Source of the DNA: Silene latifolia
Lineage: Eukaryota > Streptophyta > Magnoliopsida > Caryophyllales > Caryophyllaceae
Assembly: GCF_048544455.1 (NCBI RefSeq)
Contig: NC_133537.1
Coordinates: 2,711,807-2,775,806 of the forward strand
DNA length: 64,000 nucleotides
Direction of reading: 5' to 3'
Position 1 is the stretch's first letter. Every line of letters starts with the position of its first letter. Positions 12,119 to 25,200 of the stretch are shown here, piece after piece. The position numbers and the translations under genes are program-made. Below the pieces are notes generated by a model. It was given only the letters and a program-made list of their open reading frames with translations, did no database searches and was not told where the DNA came from.

Positions 12119-12288
12119 CTAAACCCGAGGGCGGTCTGTAAGAAGTTGATCAGCATTAAACTGAGCAACAACAGCCATCAACACCTCATTACCAATACTA
12201 GGAAGCCCCTTACCATCATACTCCAACCCAAGGTGCTGAAAAATAGCTGTAAGTTTCGCCTCGTCAGGACTCAGGACGAGACAGGACT
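12119..12288 (-). pseudogene. prohibitin fragment (copy 2)
   Basis: The minus strand reads RVLSRPES, DEAKLTAIFQHLGLEYDG, KGLPSIGNEVLMAVVAQFNA, then DQLLTDRPRV and a stop. This matches the internal prohibitin (PHB3/4 type) region LRVLSRPE, IFQTLGLEYDEKVLPSIGNE and VVAQFNADQLLTERP. Only about 55 of the usual roughly 280 residues are present, and the next conserved segment (SALVRE) is replaced by the stop. The fragment is a pseudogene, probably a broken retrocopy or duplicated piece. It is better preserved than its partner at 9741-9985. Confidence 0.8.
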
Positions 12289-12800
12289 CTTGGAGTTATA
12301 TTAACCATCTAGTGTCCTGCAAAACTCCCCCAAAACGGTCGAAGATAATGGCTTTTGGCCACCGTCGACCGTGTAATAGGTAAAATGATCAACAGTGGGG
12401 TGTGATAAAATATACAGGGATAGACGTGTCAAAACCTAACCCGATGTGCAAAATTGTACGAAATAAGAAATGTAATTTGTGTAAAACCAGGAGTTACAAC
12501 TTTGATAATTGATGAATTTTGCTACGGTACATGAAACTTGAATCTATAAGAAGAAACTACGAGTGAAACAACAAAATGTTTTAACTAAAATGGTAATAGT
12601 GTACAACAGAAACATGCAACAGAATTTTTCGGAACAGATCAATGCCTGTCAGTTTAAAATGAAGTAACCGGCAGCTAGTAAGTGACTCCGGTATGAGACG
12701 CTCATATTTCTGATCAGCACAAATCTTCGCATTCCAAATATCATCATAGGGTTAATGTGTTGATCTAGACGGTCCCGTACAAGTTTGTGTACCAGGCTGA
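12289..12800. other. intergenic, 3' UTR side of PRP38B
   Basis: No gene seen. It probably contains the 3' UTR and polyadenylation region of the minus-strand PRP38B gene. Confidence 0.5.
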
Positions 12801-15800
12801 TTACCTCCAAGTAGAACCACCTAATCTGATAACCTCTTCGGAGCCGCTGTCCTTGAACCCTCTTCCTGTACTAGCATCGCCTTTTTGTTCACTTAGATCA
12901 CCATACAAATCTTTGAGCTTAGCCAGATTGCTGGACACACTAGCCTTTTGTTTTTCTTTGCCTGCATCTCTCTGAGAGCTGGAATGATCATCAAAGCGCT
13001 CACTAGGAGTTTGGCGGCTACGACTTCTACTCCTACTCCTGCTTCTGCTCCTGCTTCTTCGAGAGCGGTAATCACTATGCCTGTCACTGTCCCGATCCCT
13101 TCTACTCCCCTCCCTCTCTGAGTATCGAGGTCTGTCATAATCCCTCCTCCGATCTCTATCTCTATCATGATCCCGGTAACGATCCCGAGCCCGATCTCCA
13201 TCCCGATCACGAATATCTCGGTCACTATATCCATCCCGATCTCGGCCCCGGTCCCGATCGCGGTCTCGATCCCTAGCTCTGTCTCCATTCCTATCCATGT
13301 AATCCCTATCAGACAAATCACGGCTCTGACTACGATGCCTACTAGGGGATCTTCGTGAATCATCTCTACCACCGTCATCATACGAAGGAGGGGGCAGGGC
13401 ACGACGAACGGGAGACGAGTCTCTAGTTGATGCACGATGGGGAGCACGTTGTCCGAAAGAAACAGAAAGAGCAGCCTTGACAGAAGGAGGACGGCGTGCA
13501 GTGTCTTCAGATCCAAATCTACTGTTGTCTCCTATTGAACCTGAAGGCTTTGTGGGCAGGTTCATTTTTTCGAGATTTGACGTAATCTGACGGAGAACAG
13601 TTACAGGGACACGAGGAAAGAGAGTATCAAAATAGTACTGCATTATCAAGGAGAGCAATTAGTCAGAGTATAGCTCAGGCACACCCCTAAAAATTTACAA
13701 AAACTCAAAATTTCCGACTAGCAAGCTACAGAACAATAAACTCCTGCCACTTTGATGTAACATTGCCTTATCCCTCTTTTATCAGTTTATTTAAAAATTG
13801 ACTTGAACTCTCTTTCCTAACTGCCTAAAGGCAATGATCTACAGTTGACTATCATATTTCCTTTCCCCCTATGTATCAAAGAAGGCAAAAAGAAAAGCAA
13901 ATCTACGTTGACCATGAAATCAAAACGAGCTGAACTGCCAGTTATGACCTACTTCATTAATACTTGAGCAAAGTAACACCAGGGTCCATAGACACAGAGT
14001 AACGAGTAACACCAGAACACATGCAACACGCTTGACAAGCAAATAAAATACATACAGGCAAACTAACCTGTCCAAGAAGAAGATCTCGCACATACACACC
14101 CATAGTCGTCATCTTTCCATTAGATCCAGGAGAAAATTCCTGAGGAAGAATTTACCAAACATTAGAGAAACTCCTAACCATAGGCTGTATTTGGAGAAAT
14201 GGAGAGGAAAAAAACAAGTATTATGCCTTAATAGCATTCGAATAATTTAAATAGCTAAAACAACAAGGTTAAGCAATCGGCAGTGAGGGTAACAAACATG
14301 AAATCATATATAAAACCTTGTATTTTTGCGAAGAACGCACTGAGGCACTTCATTGTTGACAAAAGCTGCACTTCCGAACCTTTTGAGACAAAATCAGTAG
14401 TAAGCAGAAGCACGTGTTTCAACTTTAAGATAAACACTACCAACCTGAAATAAGTTAATAGTAAAACCTCTTTTCCTCTCTTTTCTACTTTCTATGAATC
14501 GTGACAAATGAAATCAGTACGAGTCAGGCATAGGTGTCGGGTCAAAATACAGGAAAGGACAATTCAAGTTTGAATGAATTTCAACGTTGGAATACAAATC
14601 AAATTCACATTTTCATGCCTCTATTCTTTATCAAAGTACTTTATAAAATATTGTTATTACTAATTGACATGCATTATTAATACTTTATTTCATACTTAGA
14701 TGAGTTGCTAGTTTAAATTTAGAACAAGTACAATGACATAATTGCTATTTTTATTTATATCCTCTAGCTACACATTTTGCCAAATTGTATAAAGTTGACC
14801 AGAAAAGCTGAAAACAAAAATGTGTATATACTTTGTGAGAGCCATAGCAATCCCAATAACGGATTATGGTCATATGATTCACGACTTTAGAGTAAGCAAA
14901 GCGTTTAGGTTGGTAATGGGCTATTTGTAGTGAGAGCCATAGCAATCTCAAGAACGGATTATGGTCATATGGTGATTCACGACTTTAGAGTACGCAAAGT
15001 GTTTAGGTTGGAGGGAAATTATATCCAAACAACCACACTACATTCCTCCTTCCCTTCCCATCTCTCCCTTTCCCTTCCCTCCTTCCCCCTCCCCTTCCTT
15101 TCCCTCCACTTTTGCTATTCAAACACACCCTTAAATAAAATATTGAAAGTGCAAATTCAAAGCTTTCCCAATAAACCACAATTGTATCGATTGGTGCAAT
15201 TTCCAAAATTAGTTATTGCCAATTTCCCAACATAATCATGCCATCCACAACTTGATTAATAGTCATTTTACCATACCAAGCAAATTGCATTCTGTTCTTC
15301 AAAGACAATCCTATCCTCCTATAGTCTCATAGCATCCCTCCTTACGCATCCACATATAGCTCCTAATGCGGGTACAACTGAAACATCCTTTCTAACTAGG
15401 TATTAAGAAAATTTTGTCTGCCAGCATAGAAGGAGAAATCCCTATATCCACATTATCCCCTTTAACTAGTTTTCCTTATAACTCTTGCCTATACACTGCA
15501 TAGTGCATACCTCAGCGGGATACAGAGGTCATAGAATATGAACAACAAAAATGAGATGCTTTCAATAAACTCCAACCAGAAGAATAAGCACAAACTATGA
15601 GAAAGAGTTAGTACGTTCCATAATTCTACCACGGGTGAAAATTAATACTGTGCACTTTTTTTACTATAAAGATCCTTGAATTGCTTTTGAATGGTGCGAT
15701 AAGAATAGATTAGATAAGGAGTTACAAATCTGAAATACCAAAAAGTTGAAAATTTGCGCTACCCGGAATTGCGCCTGACTACTACAAAAGATAAGGGATC

Positions 15801-18027
15801 TGGTTGGTGCAAAAAATTAAGCAACAGGCCCCAATCTTTTACTAGTTGCACACAATCAGGCATGGGTTTTAATTTAATGGGACAGGCATCAGTATTTTTT
15901 ACCGCCCAAAAGCGTTTAAACATATATTGACCAAATAGTCAAATGAGTTATTTTGAAATAGATGAAGTTATATGATGGACATCTCCGCATTAGAAGCAAG
16001 TATTCTAAGATTTGACACAGTTTGCTTCCATTACTATTTTAAACAGGGCAATTGCAATCTGACGCCAAACACCGCCCTTCTAAACTAAGAATTGCATTAC
16101 AATTTGACTGACTTAGAAATAAGGTCAAACTTACTAGAGCAAAAACACAAATCTGATCTAGTAATTAATATTTAATAATATAGTTCGCAAAATCAACCTT
16201 TCTATAAAGACAATTAAGCAACATAGAAACAACATAGTATTACATGCCTCACCTGCTGCAGTTATATACATGATGAACTCCAAGAGTATAGCAGTTCACA
16301 TCATATGTAGATTAATACACAGGGTAAAAGGAAAAGGTCAAAAACAAAACAATACAGAGATTAATATGTCAGAAGGCTGCACGTACAGTACCTCGTCATC
16401 GTTAACATATGGTTCAAACCAGTTCCACAGAGTTTTTGCATCTCCGGCATATCTCAGGTAGAGGAAACCAATCTGCAAGACAGACTTAGTCATTGACCAA
16501 AACGTATGATACAAACTAAGGACCAAACATAAGCATAAGCACGAAATACATCCAGAAGCTGGAAACTGCTGGATGCCCATTAAATCTTCATAAAGTAGAA
16601 TAAGCATTAGAGACAGAAGACATTACGCTAATCAGCATTTAGCTTTTATTTAAAGACATATGAGCGCAAAGCTTGATACAAATTAGAGTGAGAATCATAT
16701 CCAAAGTAGATATTTTGAAGAAAACTTTGTTCCCATATGAGCCAACAGTCAACACTACAACATCCAACAGCTTTTACTTTTGTTTTAAGCATTTTATCTA
16801 ACAACTAAAGTTTACCAGAAACAATGGGCTTAACCCTTAGTCAACACTCAACAGTCTACTATAGACCAACACTTGAGTTTAAGATTAATGATCCTCAATA
16901 GCTTAATTGATTACAGCAAAATGCTTTAACAAAATATAATCTTGCTGATTTGGAACACTCACAATGCCCTTGAAGAGTTTATCAAATAATGATCTAAATA
17001 TATAATTCCGTAAATAAGGACGAAATCAACTAAAGACAATCGAACAAGATAGCATAGTTCACAACAAATGAATTCAACAAAGTAGTGCAAATTGTACTTG
17101 TACCTGAGGACAAGGTAGTCATTAAAATTTAGAGATGAACTCGTGAACTACGACATATACTTTTCAAGTCTCAAGAACTTGGAAAGAAGCACACGCGCTA
17201 TCAAGATAGTCTTGAGAACTTGGAAAGAAACACACGCGCTATCAAGATAGCTACGAAGACTGTCTCTCACTCTGAACTTACCCTTCTTATTTCTTAACAA
17301 AAAATGTATCTTGGACACGCACGCACGACAAACACACACACACACACACACACACACAAATTGCATTCACCCTAAAGGGAGTATAGACATTAATCATAGA
17401 GCTATTCCTTAACACCTAATTAAATATTGGTTCACGCGCCTTCAAGATTATTACATGTATTATTTAGACAATTGACATTTGACAAAACATCTACTTTTAT
17501 CTAAATTAAACACCCAGCACTCATATAACTACTAATTCCGACATTGGGAAGGGTATTTTAATCAGACGTAAGCATATGATTAGGACGGAGGGAGTAATCG
17601 ATCACCAAAATCATTATAAAAACTTACAAAAAGCAAGCACAGTTAACTAAATTAACCCTCCAAAATACATAAGAAAGTACGATAAAGCATAAAAAACAAA
17701 TTAACTTACAGCGCGAATATAAGGAGAATCCGGATGCTTAAGCAAACCGTGCATTTGCTTAACAGTAAGCTTCATCGTAAAAAATTTATACAATAAGCAA
17801 AACGCAGTCGACGGACCGCGACAATTCCCCGTCATCCATGGTTCCACATGATCAACTTGATTGTAAATTTCATCGACTACTTCATGATACGTCTTCAATC
17901 GAAAAAGATCCCTAAAATAATCCGAAGAAAGTATATTCATACATAATACTTTCTCTACCAACGAATCTATTGGTTTTCCTGATGTTTGTAAATCCCCCAT
18001 TTGAATATCATTCAAATTAAACGACAC
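12801..18027 (-). CDS. PRP38B: pre-mRNA splicing factor PRP38B-type, complete, four coding exons
   Basis: Exons on the minus strand: 18027-17710, 16472-16392, 14139-14068 and 13637-12801, all joined in phase 0 with GT-AG ends, giving about 435 aa. The PRP38 domain covers roughly residues 10-200: SGKPIDSLVEKVLCMNILSS, VEPWMTGNCRGPSTAFCLLY, LTVKQMHGLLKHPDSPYIRA, IGFLYLRYAGD, FEPYVNDDE, TTMGVYVRDLLLGQ and YYFDTLFPRVPV. The C-terminal half is an arginine/serine/aspartate-rich tail with long RD and RS runs, ending in a conserved LGGSTWR. PRP38 proteins belong to the spliceosomal B complex and are needed for activation before catalysis; the RS tail suggests nuclear localisation and phosphorylation. 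The start at 18027 gives MSFNLNDIQMGDLQTSGKPI; an internal Met is possible. Introns 1-3 are about 1.2, 2.3 and 0.4 kb. Confidence 0.93.
14835..15012. repeat. direct repeat, about 80 bp x 2, in PRP38B intron 2
   Basis: Two near-identical copies, each starting GTGAGAGCCATAGCAAT and ending GTTTAGGTTGG, spaced about 97 bp apart. They are followed by a pyrimidine-rich stretch (about 15040-15112). Confidence 0.8.
17168..17253. repeat. short tandem duplication, about 43 bp x 2, in PRP38B intron 1
   Basis: Two copies of a unit with GAACTTGGAAAGAA and CACACGCGCTATCAAGATAG lie head to tail with few differences. Confidence 0.75.
17334..17358. repeat. (CA)n microsatellite in PRP38B intron 1
   Basis: About 12 uninterrupted CA units. 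Confidence 0.9.
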
Positions 18028-19178
18028 GAATTGCGCGCGATTTTGAGGGAAACCCTAGAAATTGATTTTCGGAAACCCTAAGTATTGTTTCGTCGAATTG
18101 GTTGGTTGGGTTTGGGTTTTTGTGACGTGAATTAGGGTTTGGTTGAGTATTGATGATTGAAGTTAATTTTTGGATTGGGGATGATTTGGGGAAATCCTGT
18201 AGAAATGGATTGCTCAATTCCAGATTTCAGGAACCCTAGAAATTTGGGGGTGGATTCGAGAGAAGAGTCGGAGAGAGAAATAGATGGCTCGACACCTCGA
18301 GTTAAGAGAGCATCGTTGAATTCAGAAGAAGGGAATATTAGCCGACTATTAGTAATTTCCCCGAGGGTATTTTTGTCTTTTGTGTACGTCAGTGAGTATG
18401 GGTGTTAACGAGCCTAGCCGAGCCCGAACTTGGCCTTGCTCGGCTTATGCTCAAAAACAAAAACTCGAGCCGATTTCAAGTTTATCCTAGGCCCTAGCTT
18501 GAAAAAAATGTGTTCGTTATCAAGCTTGCAAGCTTTAACGCGAGCTCGAACCAAACTCGAGCTCAAATCGAGCTTATATACTGTATATAATTGCTAATTT
18601 TTCGATTTTTTTCCTCCGATATCTTCAATAAAAAGTCTCGAAGATTATATGTAAAAGTATTTGGCAAATTCGTGAGATATTTGATGTGTGATACAAATAT
18701 ATAATCATGGTAGAATATTTTTATAACATATGAGTAACATCTTATCTAATCACACGAGTTCGAGTCGCTCATGAGCTTTTCGAGTGCAGTCAACGTTTGC
18801 TCGACTTGACTCGTTAAGCTCTCGAGCCCGGGTCGAGCTCGTACGAGCCGAGCTTTGACCGATCCGGGGTAATTTTAATACTTATTTTATTACCTTTAGT
18901 ACCAATCTAATCACATGATTACAAAAGTAGAATTTAACCAAGAAAACTTCCCTAAAAATGTAGTGGAATAAAACCATTTTTATTCTCATAATATTTCCTA
19001 ATATCAGACGAGGTAACTTTTTTTTGGTACTCTTGTTTTTTTTGGTAAATTATTTAATTATCAGATGGTGTAACTCATAAGACAAAAATATGGTGTAATA
19101 CATATATTTTAAGGATAGTTACCGTATCTTGTAATATTCTCGTATATTTTGTATCATTGTATAGTTTCCTATCCCTTA
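18028..19178. other. intergenic, upstream of PRP38B; GAGCTCG-rich stretch
   Basis: 18028-18300 is the likely 5' UTR and promoter of PRP38B. From about 18395 to 18870 the motif GAGCTCG and relatives (CGAGCC, CTCGAGC, GAGCCGAGC) recur many times on both strands, a pattern common in dispersed plant repeats. No clear termini were found. The rest is AT-rich. Confidence 0.5.
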
Positions 19179-19990
19179 TCTATAAAAGCTGAAGCAAATA
19201 AAGCCCTCCTATTGGTCCATGGTTTTGAAGGATTAAAAAGAAAAAAAAATTAAGGTAGGACCCCCCATGTTCATCCTACACATTTAATTACCATCTCGCC
19301 TATATTTCACATGATTTACTTTTTTTTTTCTCCTTTTCAAACTACTGAGTTTACGATATTTTAATTTTAGTTTTAACTTTTTTGATAATTACATATTATA
19401 CATATATATTTTCCTAAAATGTTAGGAATACATCTGAATTAAAACAATTAAAAAAATTACAAAATGAATAAAATTACAAATTATTTGTACTGTTTTTCTT
19501 ATTGATTGGTACCCAAATAACATTCCTATACAAAAAAAAAATGCAAGTCTCGATAAGAATTAAAGCACATTCATATAATTATAATTCATAATGTTAAGAA
19601 ATATACAAAATTTTAGCAAAATTTAAAGAAGATTCATATAATTATAAAGTTAAAAAATACAAATGGTAAAGATTTTAGTGATTATAAAAAAGTACCAGCA
19701 CTAATTTTCTTATTTAAAAAAAATCACAAGTCTTACAAAGCATTATTATGAGACAAAAAACATTTATTTAGTAATCAGGCATCAACAATATCATATTTAC
19801 AATTTCAATACCGTCATTTGAATTTCATTTGAATAAGGAAGCTCAATTCATTATATGTGGCTACAATAATAAATAAGAGGCCCGATTAAATTCAATACCG
19901 TCTCTATGGACAATTTATATTATTATGACATTGAACACTTAACATCTGTTGTTACGACCCGTGCATTTTTTTGCACGGATGTAAAACTAG
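19179..19990 (+). mobile_element. non-autonomous Helitron-like element
   Basis: The left end reads TCTATAAAAG after an A. The right end has a hairpin (CCGTGCA, loop, TGCACGG) followed by ATGTAAAA and CTAG at 19987-19990, then a T. This fits plant Helitrons: TC start, hairpin near the 3' end, CTRR end, insertion between A and T, no target duplication. Its 812 bp are AT-rich and carry no Rep/helicase gene. It ends 134 bp before the F-box frame, so it may supply upstream sequence to that gene. Confidence 0.62.
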
Positions 19991-20124
19991 TATTATCTTA
20001 GTACTTGTTAATGGGCAGATGATAGAAAAAACCGAAAAAGAATTCCTTATACTGATTAAGTACACAAATTCTTGTTCAAGACAGTATTACGCGTATCACT
20101 TCAGAATTTCGGTAACTGACAGGT

Positions 20125-21851
20125 ATGTCCTTGGTCTCTCGTCAATGTCTATGTATTCATACTATAATTGAATTAATTAAAAGACGTATATTATGCTACG
20201 AGGCTCGTTGCAAAGATGATCTTTTGAGTGAGCTGCCTGACGACATATTGGTGTCAATAATATCTTTGATTACCACGAAGGATGCTGCAAGATTAAGTCT
20301 TGTTTCCCGCCAATATGAATTCATATCGAGGAGTAATTTTCCGGTGTTGATCTTCGAAGATTTCGAAGACCAAGCGAAGGAAAAAACAGCTAGTTTTGTA
20401 TCTAGGGTTGATTGTGTTCTCGAAAAGCATTTGGGGAAAATTATAGATGAATTTCGAATCACGTTCGATTTGGATCGAATTTGGCAATCTCATGTCAATA
20501 ATTGGGTTACTATTGCACTAGATAAAAAAGTTAAAAGAATTGAGCTCAATTTTTCAACACCAATTCGAGGAAAACGTCGTGTTGACGATGATTATATTTA
20601 TCGTACCCCTCTTGATCTTCCAATTAAGTTCACTAACGGCCGATTCAAGTCTAATCTAACGTCTCTTTGTCTTAGATACGTCAATGTCACGGATGAATTT
20701 GTCGATAATCTCCCTAATTCTTGCCCGTTCCTAGAGATATTGTGCATTGAAGGATCGGGATGTTTAACTCGAATAACCGGTTCATTAGATTTAAAACACT
20801 TAGAGGCCTCGTACTGCTGCAACCTGAAAAAAATTGATATTTCAGCCCGAAAGCTTCAATCCTTTACACTTAATAGCATGTTTCCGATTGAGCCAAGAAT
20901 TGTCGATGCTCCTTTTCTCGTTAAGATGTCAATTGGCGAGGAACAGACATTGCCCTATGCTTTCGAACACCTTGATGACATTATGTCCCGGTTGGTATAT
21001 CTGAAACTAAGGATTGACCTAACTCGACCTTTTTTCTGGGTTAGTTATTTGAGTTTCTTCTTTGCATCATTTCTTGTTTAAGATCGTCTTAACTTAAGAC
21101 CGGTGGAAACAAAAGGAGTTTTGTTGTGAGAGATCTTAAGTTAAGAAAGTCTTTTTTGAATAAACACGCTCTAACTAATACTCCGCTTATAATGTCTTCT
21201 TATTACATAGAGGGTATTGACGACTCTTGCTATGATGCCTAAACTTCAACATCTAGAAGTGCAAGTTACGCGTGCAAATGTCGACTCAACCCTATATATG
21301 TGTAAATACGTGATTTTGTGCTCGTCCATGATACTGGAGAAGCTGACATTAAAGGCATGAACCCCATCTACTTATACTTCTCATTGTCGTGTTAATAATT
21401 ACCCATTTGTACTTGACAAATTCTCATTTGTTTTGTTATGCGTTATAAGTTTGTGACGTCTCACAGCCATTTTAAATAATGATAAGAAAAAAAAGGGAAG
21501 GTGGTTATGAGATGTCACAACTCACAGGTTTAAACTTGTATGATTGTTTGGTAAGCTCTAAGTTGATATTAATGTTTGTAGTTCGAGGAGGTTATCACCG
21601 AAGAGAGACGCGAACGGGCGGTAGACATATGGTTAGGCATTTCGTCACGCTTGAAAACGTTGGAGCTTGTTGGCTATAGGGGAAAGGCAGTCGACCTTGA
21701 GGTTGCCATCTTTGTGCTAGAGAATTCTCCTGTGCTTGAAGAGGTCATTGTTGACTTCGCCCCACTCATCAATGACAAGGCCGATAAACGAGAACGACTA
21801 CTACCGCTCAAGAGGAAGCTACCACGAGGCGTAAAGTTAACAATTAAGTAA
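20125..21851 (+). CDS. F-box/LRR (FBD-type) protein, three coding exons
   Basis: Exon 1 (20125-21039) has an F-box at residues 32-70 (DDLLSELPDDILVSIISLIT, then LSLVSRQ) followed by leucine-rich segments such as NLTSLCLRYVNVTDEFVDNL, CPFLEILCIEGSG and VYLKLRIDLTRPFFW. Exon 2 (21211-21354) encodes RVLTTLAMMPKLQHLEVQVT and ends LEKLTLK. Exon 3 (21582-21851) encodes FEEVITEERRERAVDIWLGI, LKTLELVGYRGKAVDLEVAI and ends VKLTIK. All joins are phase 0. Such proteins are substrate adaptors of SCF ubiquitin ligases; the target is unknown. Intron 2 would need a GC donor (AAG|GCATGA). The start is unsure: about 30 residues before the F-box are unusual, so an upstream exon or a later start is possible. 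It may be a decaying member of this large, fast-evolving family. Confidence 0.7.
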
Positions 21852-22297
21852 ACTTGTTATTATAGGATTCAAATTTGCTATTCATAATGATTTTCGAAGT
21901 TTTTAATTGAACTTTTCGAAAAAAATTCGAGTGTACCTTATATTATTAGTCATCAGCCCCCTTCTGCTCAAATCCTGGCTCCGCCAGTGCGTGGAGGCTC
22001 AAAACTAAGCTGAGATATTACATGGAAATATGAATAATATGAAACATAAACATCATAAATGATTACCATCAAATAATTCCAAAACCACAAGAACTAATAC
22101 CAAATTTCCTTGTCTCATTAGTTAAAATTAAGGATTAATTATCAAATAATGCAAGGGCTTGTGTAAAACATGATATCAGAAATTCATACACCCTATGATT
22201 TACAATCAATTTTCTGCTCCTGGTAATCTAAAAGATACCATCTAGCAAACAACTTATTTACAACACTCTATCCTACTTGGAAGAACATGGAAAGTTA
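21852..22297. other. intergenic between convergent genes
   Basis: The 3' ends of the F-box gene and the TVP38-like gene face each other here. No exon is seen. Confidence 0.5.
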
Positions 22298-25200
22298 CTA
22301 AACCATGGAATGCCGGGGTCTCTCGAGTGGTAGTGCCTCCATCTGTATCCGAATATCACGATTTGAAGGACCGTCTTCCTTGTTCTCTTTGGTTTCTGTC
22401 CTCTTAAATTGTTCTAATGCTCTCTTCGTGTATACAGTAAACACAACGATGGTGATTACTGCAACAACGAAGGAGATCCCATTGTAGACGATCTCCACCC
22501 AAGTTAGATGATGATTCCCATATTTCACATCAGCAAATGTCCTTATTAGTCGGCCACTGCAAATAATGCGTAATTATCTCAGTTGGAAGTACAATCATGT
22601 TAATGAAAACCAAGGTATAGTGCAAAATCCTTCGGAAAAGGTAAAATGCATTTCTAACCATTTCCGAGTGCCTCAGAAGCTTCGGAGGAGACAATGACAA
22701 GGTTTGGGGAGAAATGGGGCTCGTCGAGCATATGCACCCTTCCCTTATATTGAACACACACGGACTGTATAAAAGACCCATAATGAAAATTGCAACGAGA
22801 ATGATATTTCCAACCATGACCGAAATTAGAATAATACGCAAAAGCAATATCAGTTGTAAGGTCTCGTGGCTGATGTCGAGTAGCTAACCCACTCAGATCA
22901 CAAACAGGATTTCCATCTATGACCAAATTAAGATTACCACAAATGCAATGCAGCTGATCCTGAAATACATTCTAACAGTTTTTCCAAACTACAGTTTCAA
23001 CGAACTTACGTGTAAATGTAAAGATAAGCTTCTGGCACCATTCCTGCAACAGAACCCCATAGGTAAGGCCAAAATTTCATGCTTGTCACAACTACAGCAT
23101 AGTTGAAGATGGTATATGGAAATGGTGAAATCCTGAAGAGTGCAACCACGCGAAACTGATGAAACCAGCTGCCTTCTGCAGCCAGGCTAAGGACAGCAGC
23201 CTTGTCTGGCCATCTTTGCAACCATTGCTGGGAAATTTAAAACCGACAGATGGTAAGTAAAAAAAAAAGAGATGGAAATGAAAATCAAGATATCAGCAAA
23301 CCTCAACAAGAAGCTTACGTGGATTTTATCACGAAATAGCAAACCAATTAAATAGGGAAGAACCATTCCGATAGTTGTTCCAACCATGATTATCACAAAA
23401 CCAAGACCATAGCCGAAGATCATGCCTGCGAGCCACATGGAAGGGCCAGAAGGAAGCAAAAGTACAGGGAAGAATGCAAGGGAAGCAATAAGCACAATAG
23501 CAAGGACTGGACGGCCAAAGGCAGTGGCTTCCCACTGCATCATTGGAACAAGAATCTGCAGAACAAGAGAAGTCAAACCTTGAGGCGAAGATTTCCAGAT
23601 CACATATTGTCAAAACTATAGTGGATGCATCACTTCCCTAACAGCTAATAGTTACTTTGTCCATCCTACTTATATTGTTCTCATTTGACTTAACTTTCAC
23701 CATTAGTTTCTCTAAACATATAGAATAACTGAATAACAACTACATTAAATTGTCATGTTTTATTTGCCAAACAAATATTTTGAAATTACCAGATTTTAAA
23801 CGTTAAAACTCTTCCACAGTTCGCGAAATTTCAAATGAGCACAAATGTAAGCCACACTTTTTTTTTTGGGATGACGAGGGAACCCGCAGCCAAGGTGTCA
23901 CAGGGTAAACACTCGAGCATACGTGATAGTGATAGCCTGCAAACCGCGTACACCAAGGTAACCACCCATTTTAAGGAGTGATAGGCTCGAAGTCTAGAAG
24001 GCATAGCCTCAGGCCATTTAACCCCCACAAGATTGCTTTTGGTGAGGCTTGATGCTTGAACCCGAGACTTTTGGGAATTTCACCCAAGTTTTAACCACTA
24101 GACTTCACCCTTCCGGGGCAATGTAAGCCAAACTTAAAATCGTCTGGCCTTCAAAGTAAAACGAGGACAATATGGATGGGATGGAGGGAGAATTTGATTA
24201 CCTTCTTGGTATATCACAATCCTATGTACTCCCTCCATTCACTAGGACGTAGGAATCATAACGTTTGCATATAATGGCAATAATGACACTTTTTCAGACA
24301 GTGGAAGCGGAAAGTAATAATGGCAAAAATGACAAGACGCCTTATTTTAAGTCAAGTGGATGAATGAATACACTGGAACTCACTTGCTTTCGTAAGTGTA
24401 CATGTTTTTGTCCTTTTAAAGTGAATAAAGGATGATTTAGTGATTTTATCGGACTGGATCAAAGAGAAAGATGTAGTGCAAGTGTGCAACAAACCGAATG
24501 GAGGGAGTACTATATAGTGGGTAACTATTATAGTTTTATATGTTGACTTTCATCACATGATGCAAAGAGAAAATGATGGCAAAATCATAAATAAGCATAC
24601 AAATACCACACCAGACCATAACCCAGTGAGCTTTCAGCTCATTTTTAGTCTTATGGTATATTAAGCGGTGTGCGTAAACCCTCTCTTGTCTGGAATCAAA
24701 TTTGTGCTTATTAGTTGTATTCTTCTAATTAATTAATATTTTTTAATCATTGTTCATTATCACTCCTCCCCAAACCATAATTCCTGCTTCGAGAAATGCT
24801 TTCTTCAAAAGTTAACTTACAAGGGCACAATTCCTTTCATAACATCTCACAAGCCTTCTTGAGAGTGAAACATCGAACTAATAGGGACAAAGTTCAAATA
24901 GGCCGATGTTTGTCAACACGTAAGACTGTAAGAGAGAAAAAAATGCATAGACAACATACTCAAATGTATTTGGCGAGTTGGTTTGAAGGCAATGGTGCGC
25001 TCTGGTGTCTAACCTATGTGGCCTATGTGAGACTATTTCAAATAAACCAATCTTTTTTATATCTTTGTATCTTGGTCATCAACACTAATCTGAGAACTTT
25101 CGTTTTAAGCTGAAACTACTTAGGAACTACGGAGTACTTGCAACAGAGCATAAATTGTAAAATGAGCATCAAAAAGTACAACATACCTTCTCAAAGAGAA

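Noticed and set aside
12893-13516. 207-codon frame inside the PRP38B RS exon
   Set aside because: It overlaps the real exon in another frame and owes its length to the RS/RD repeat composition.
17560-17596. Stowaway-like right end (GGACGGAGGGAG)
   Set aside because: No matching left end was found, so only a possible fragment.
18395-18870. GAGCTCG-rich stretch considered as an inverted-repeat transposon
   Set aside because: Motifs occur on both strands, but no terminal repeats or target duplication could be fixed.
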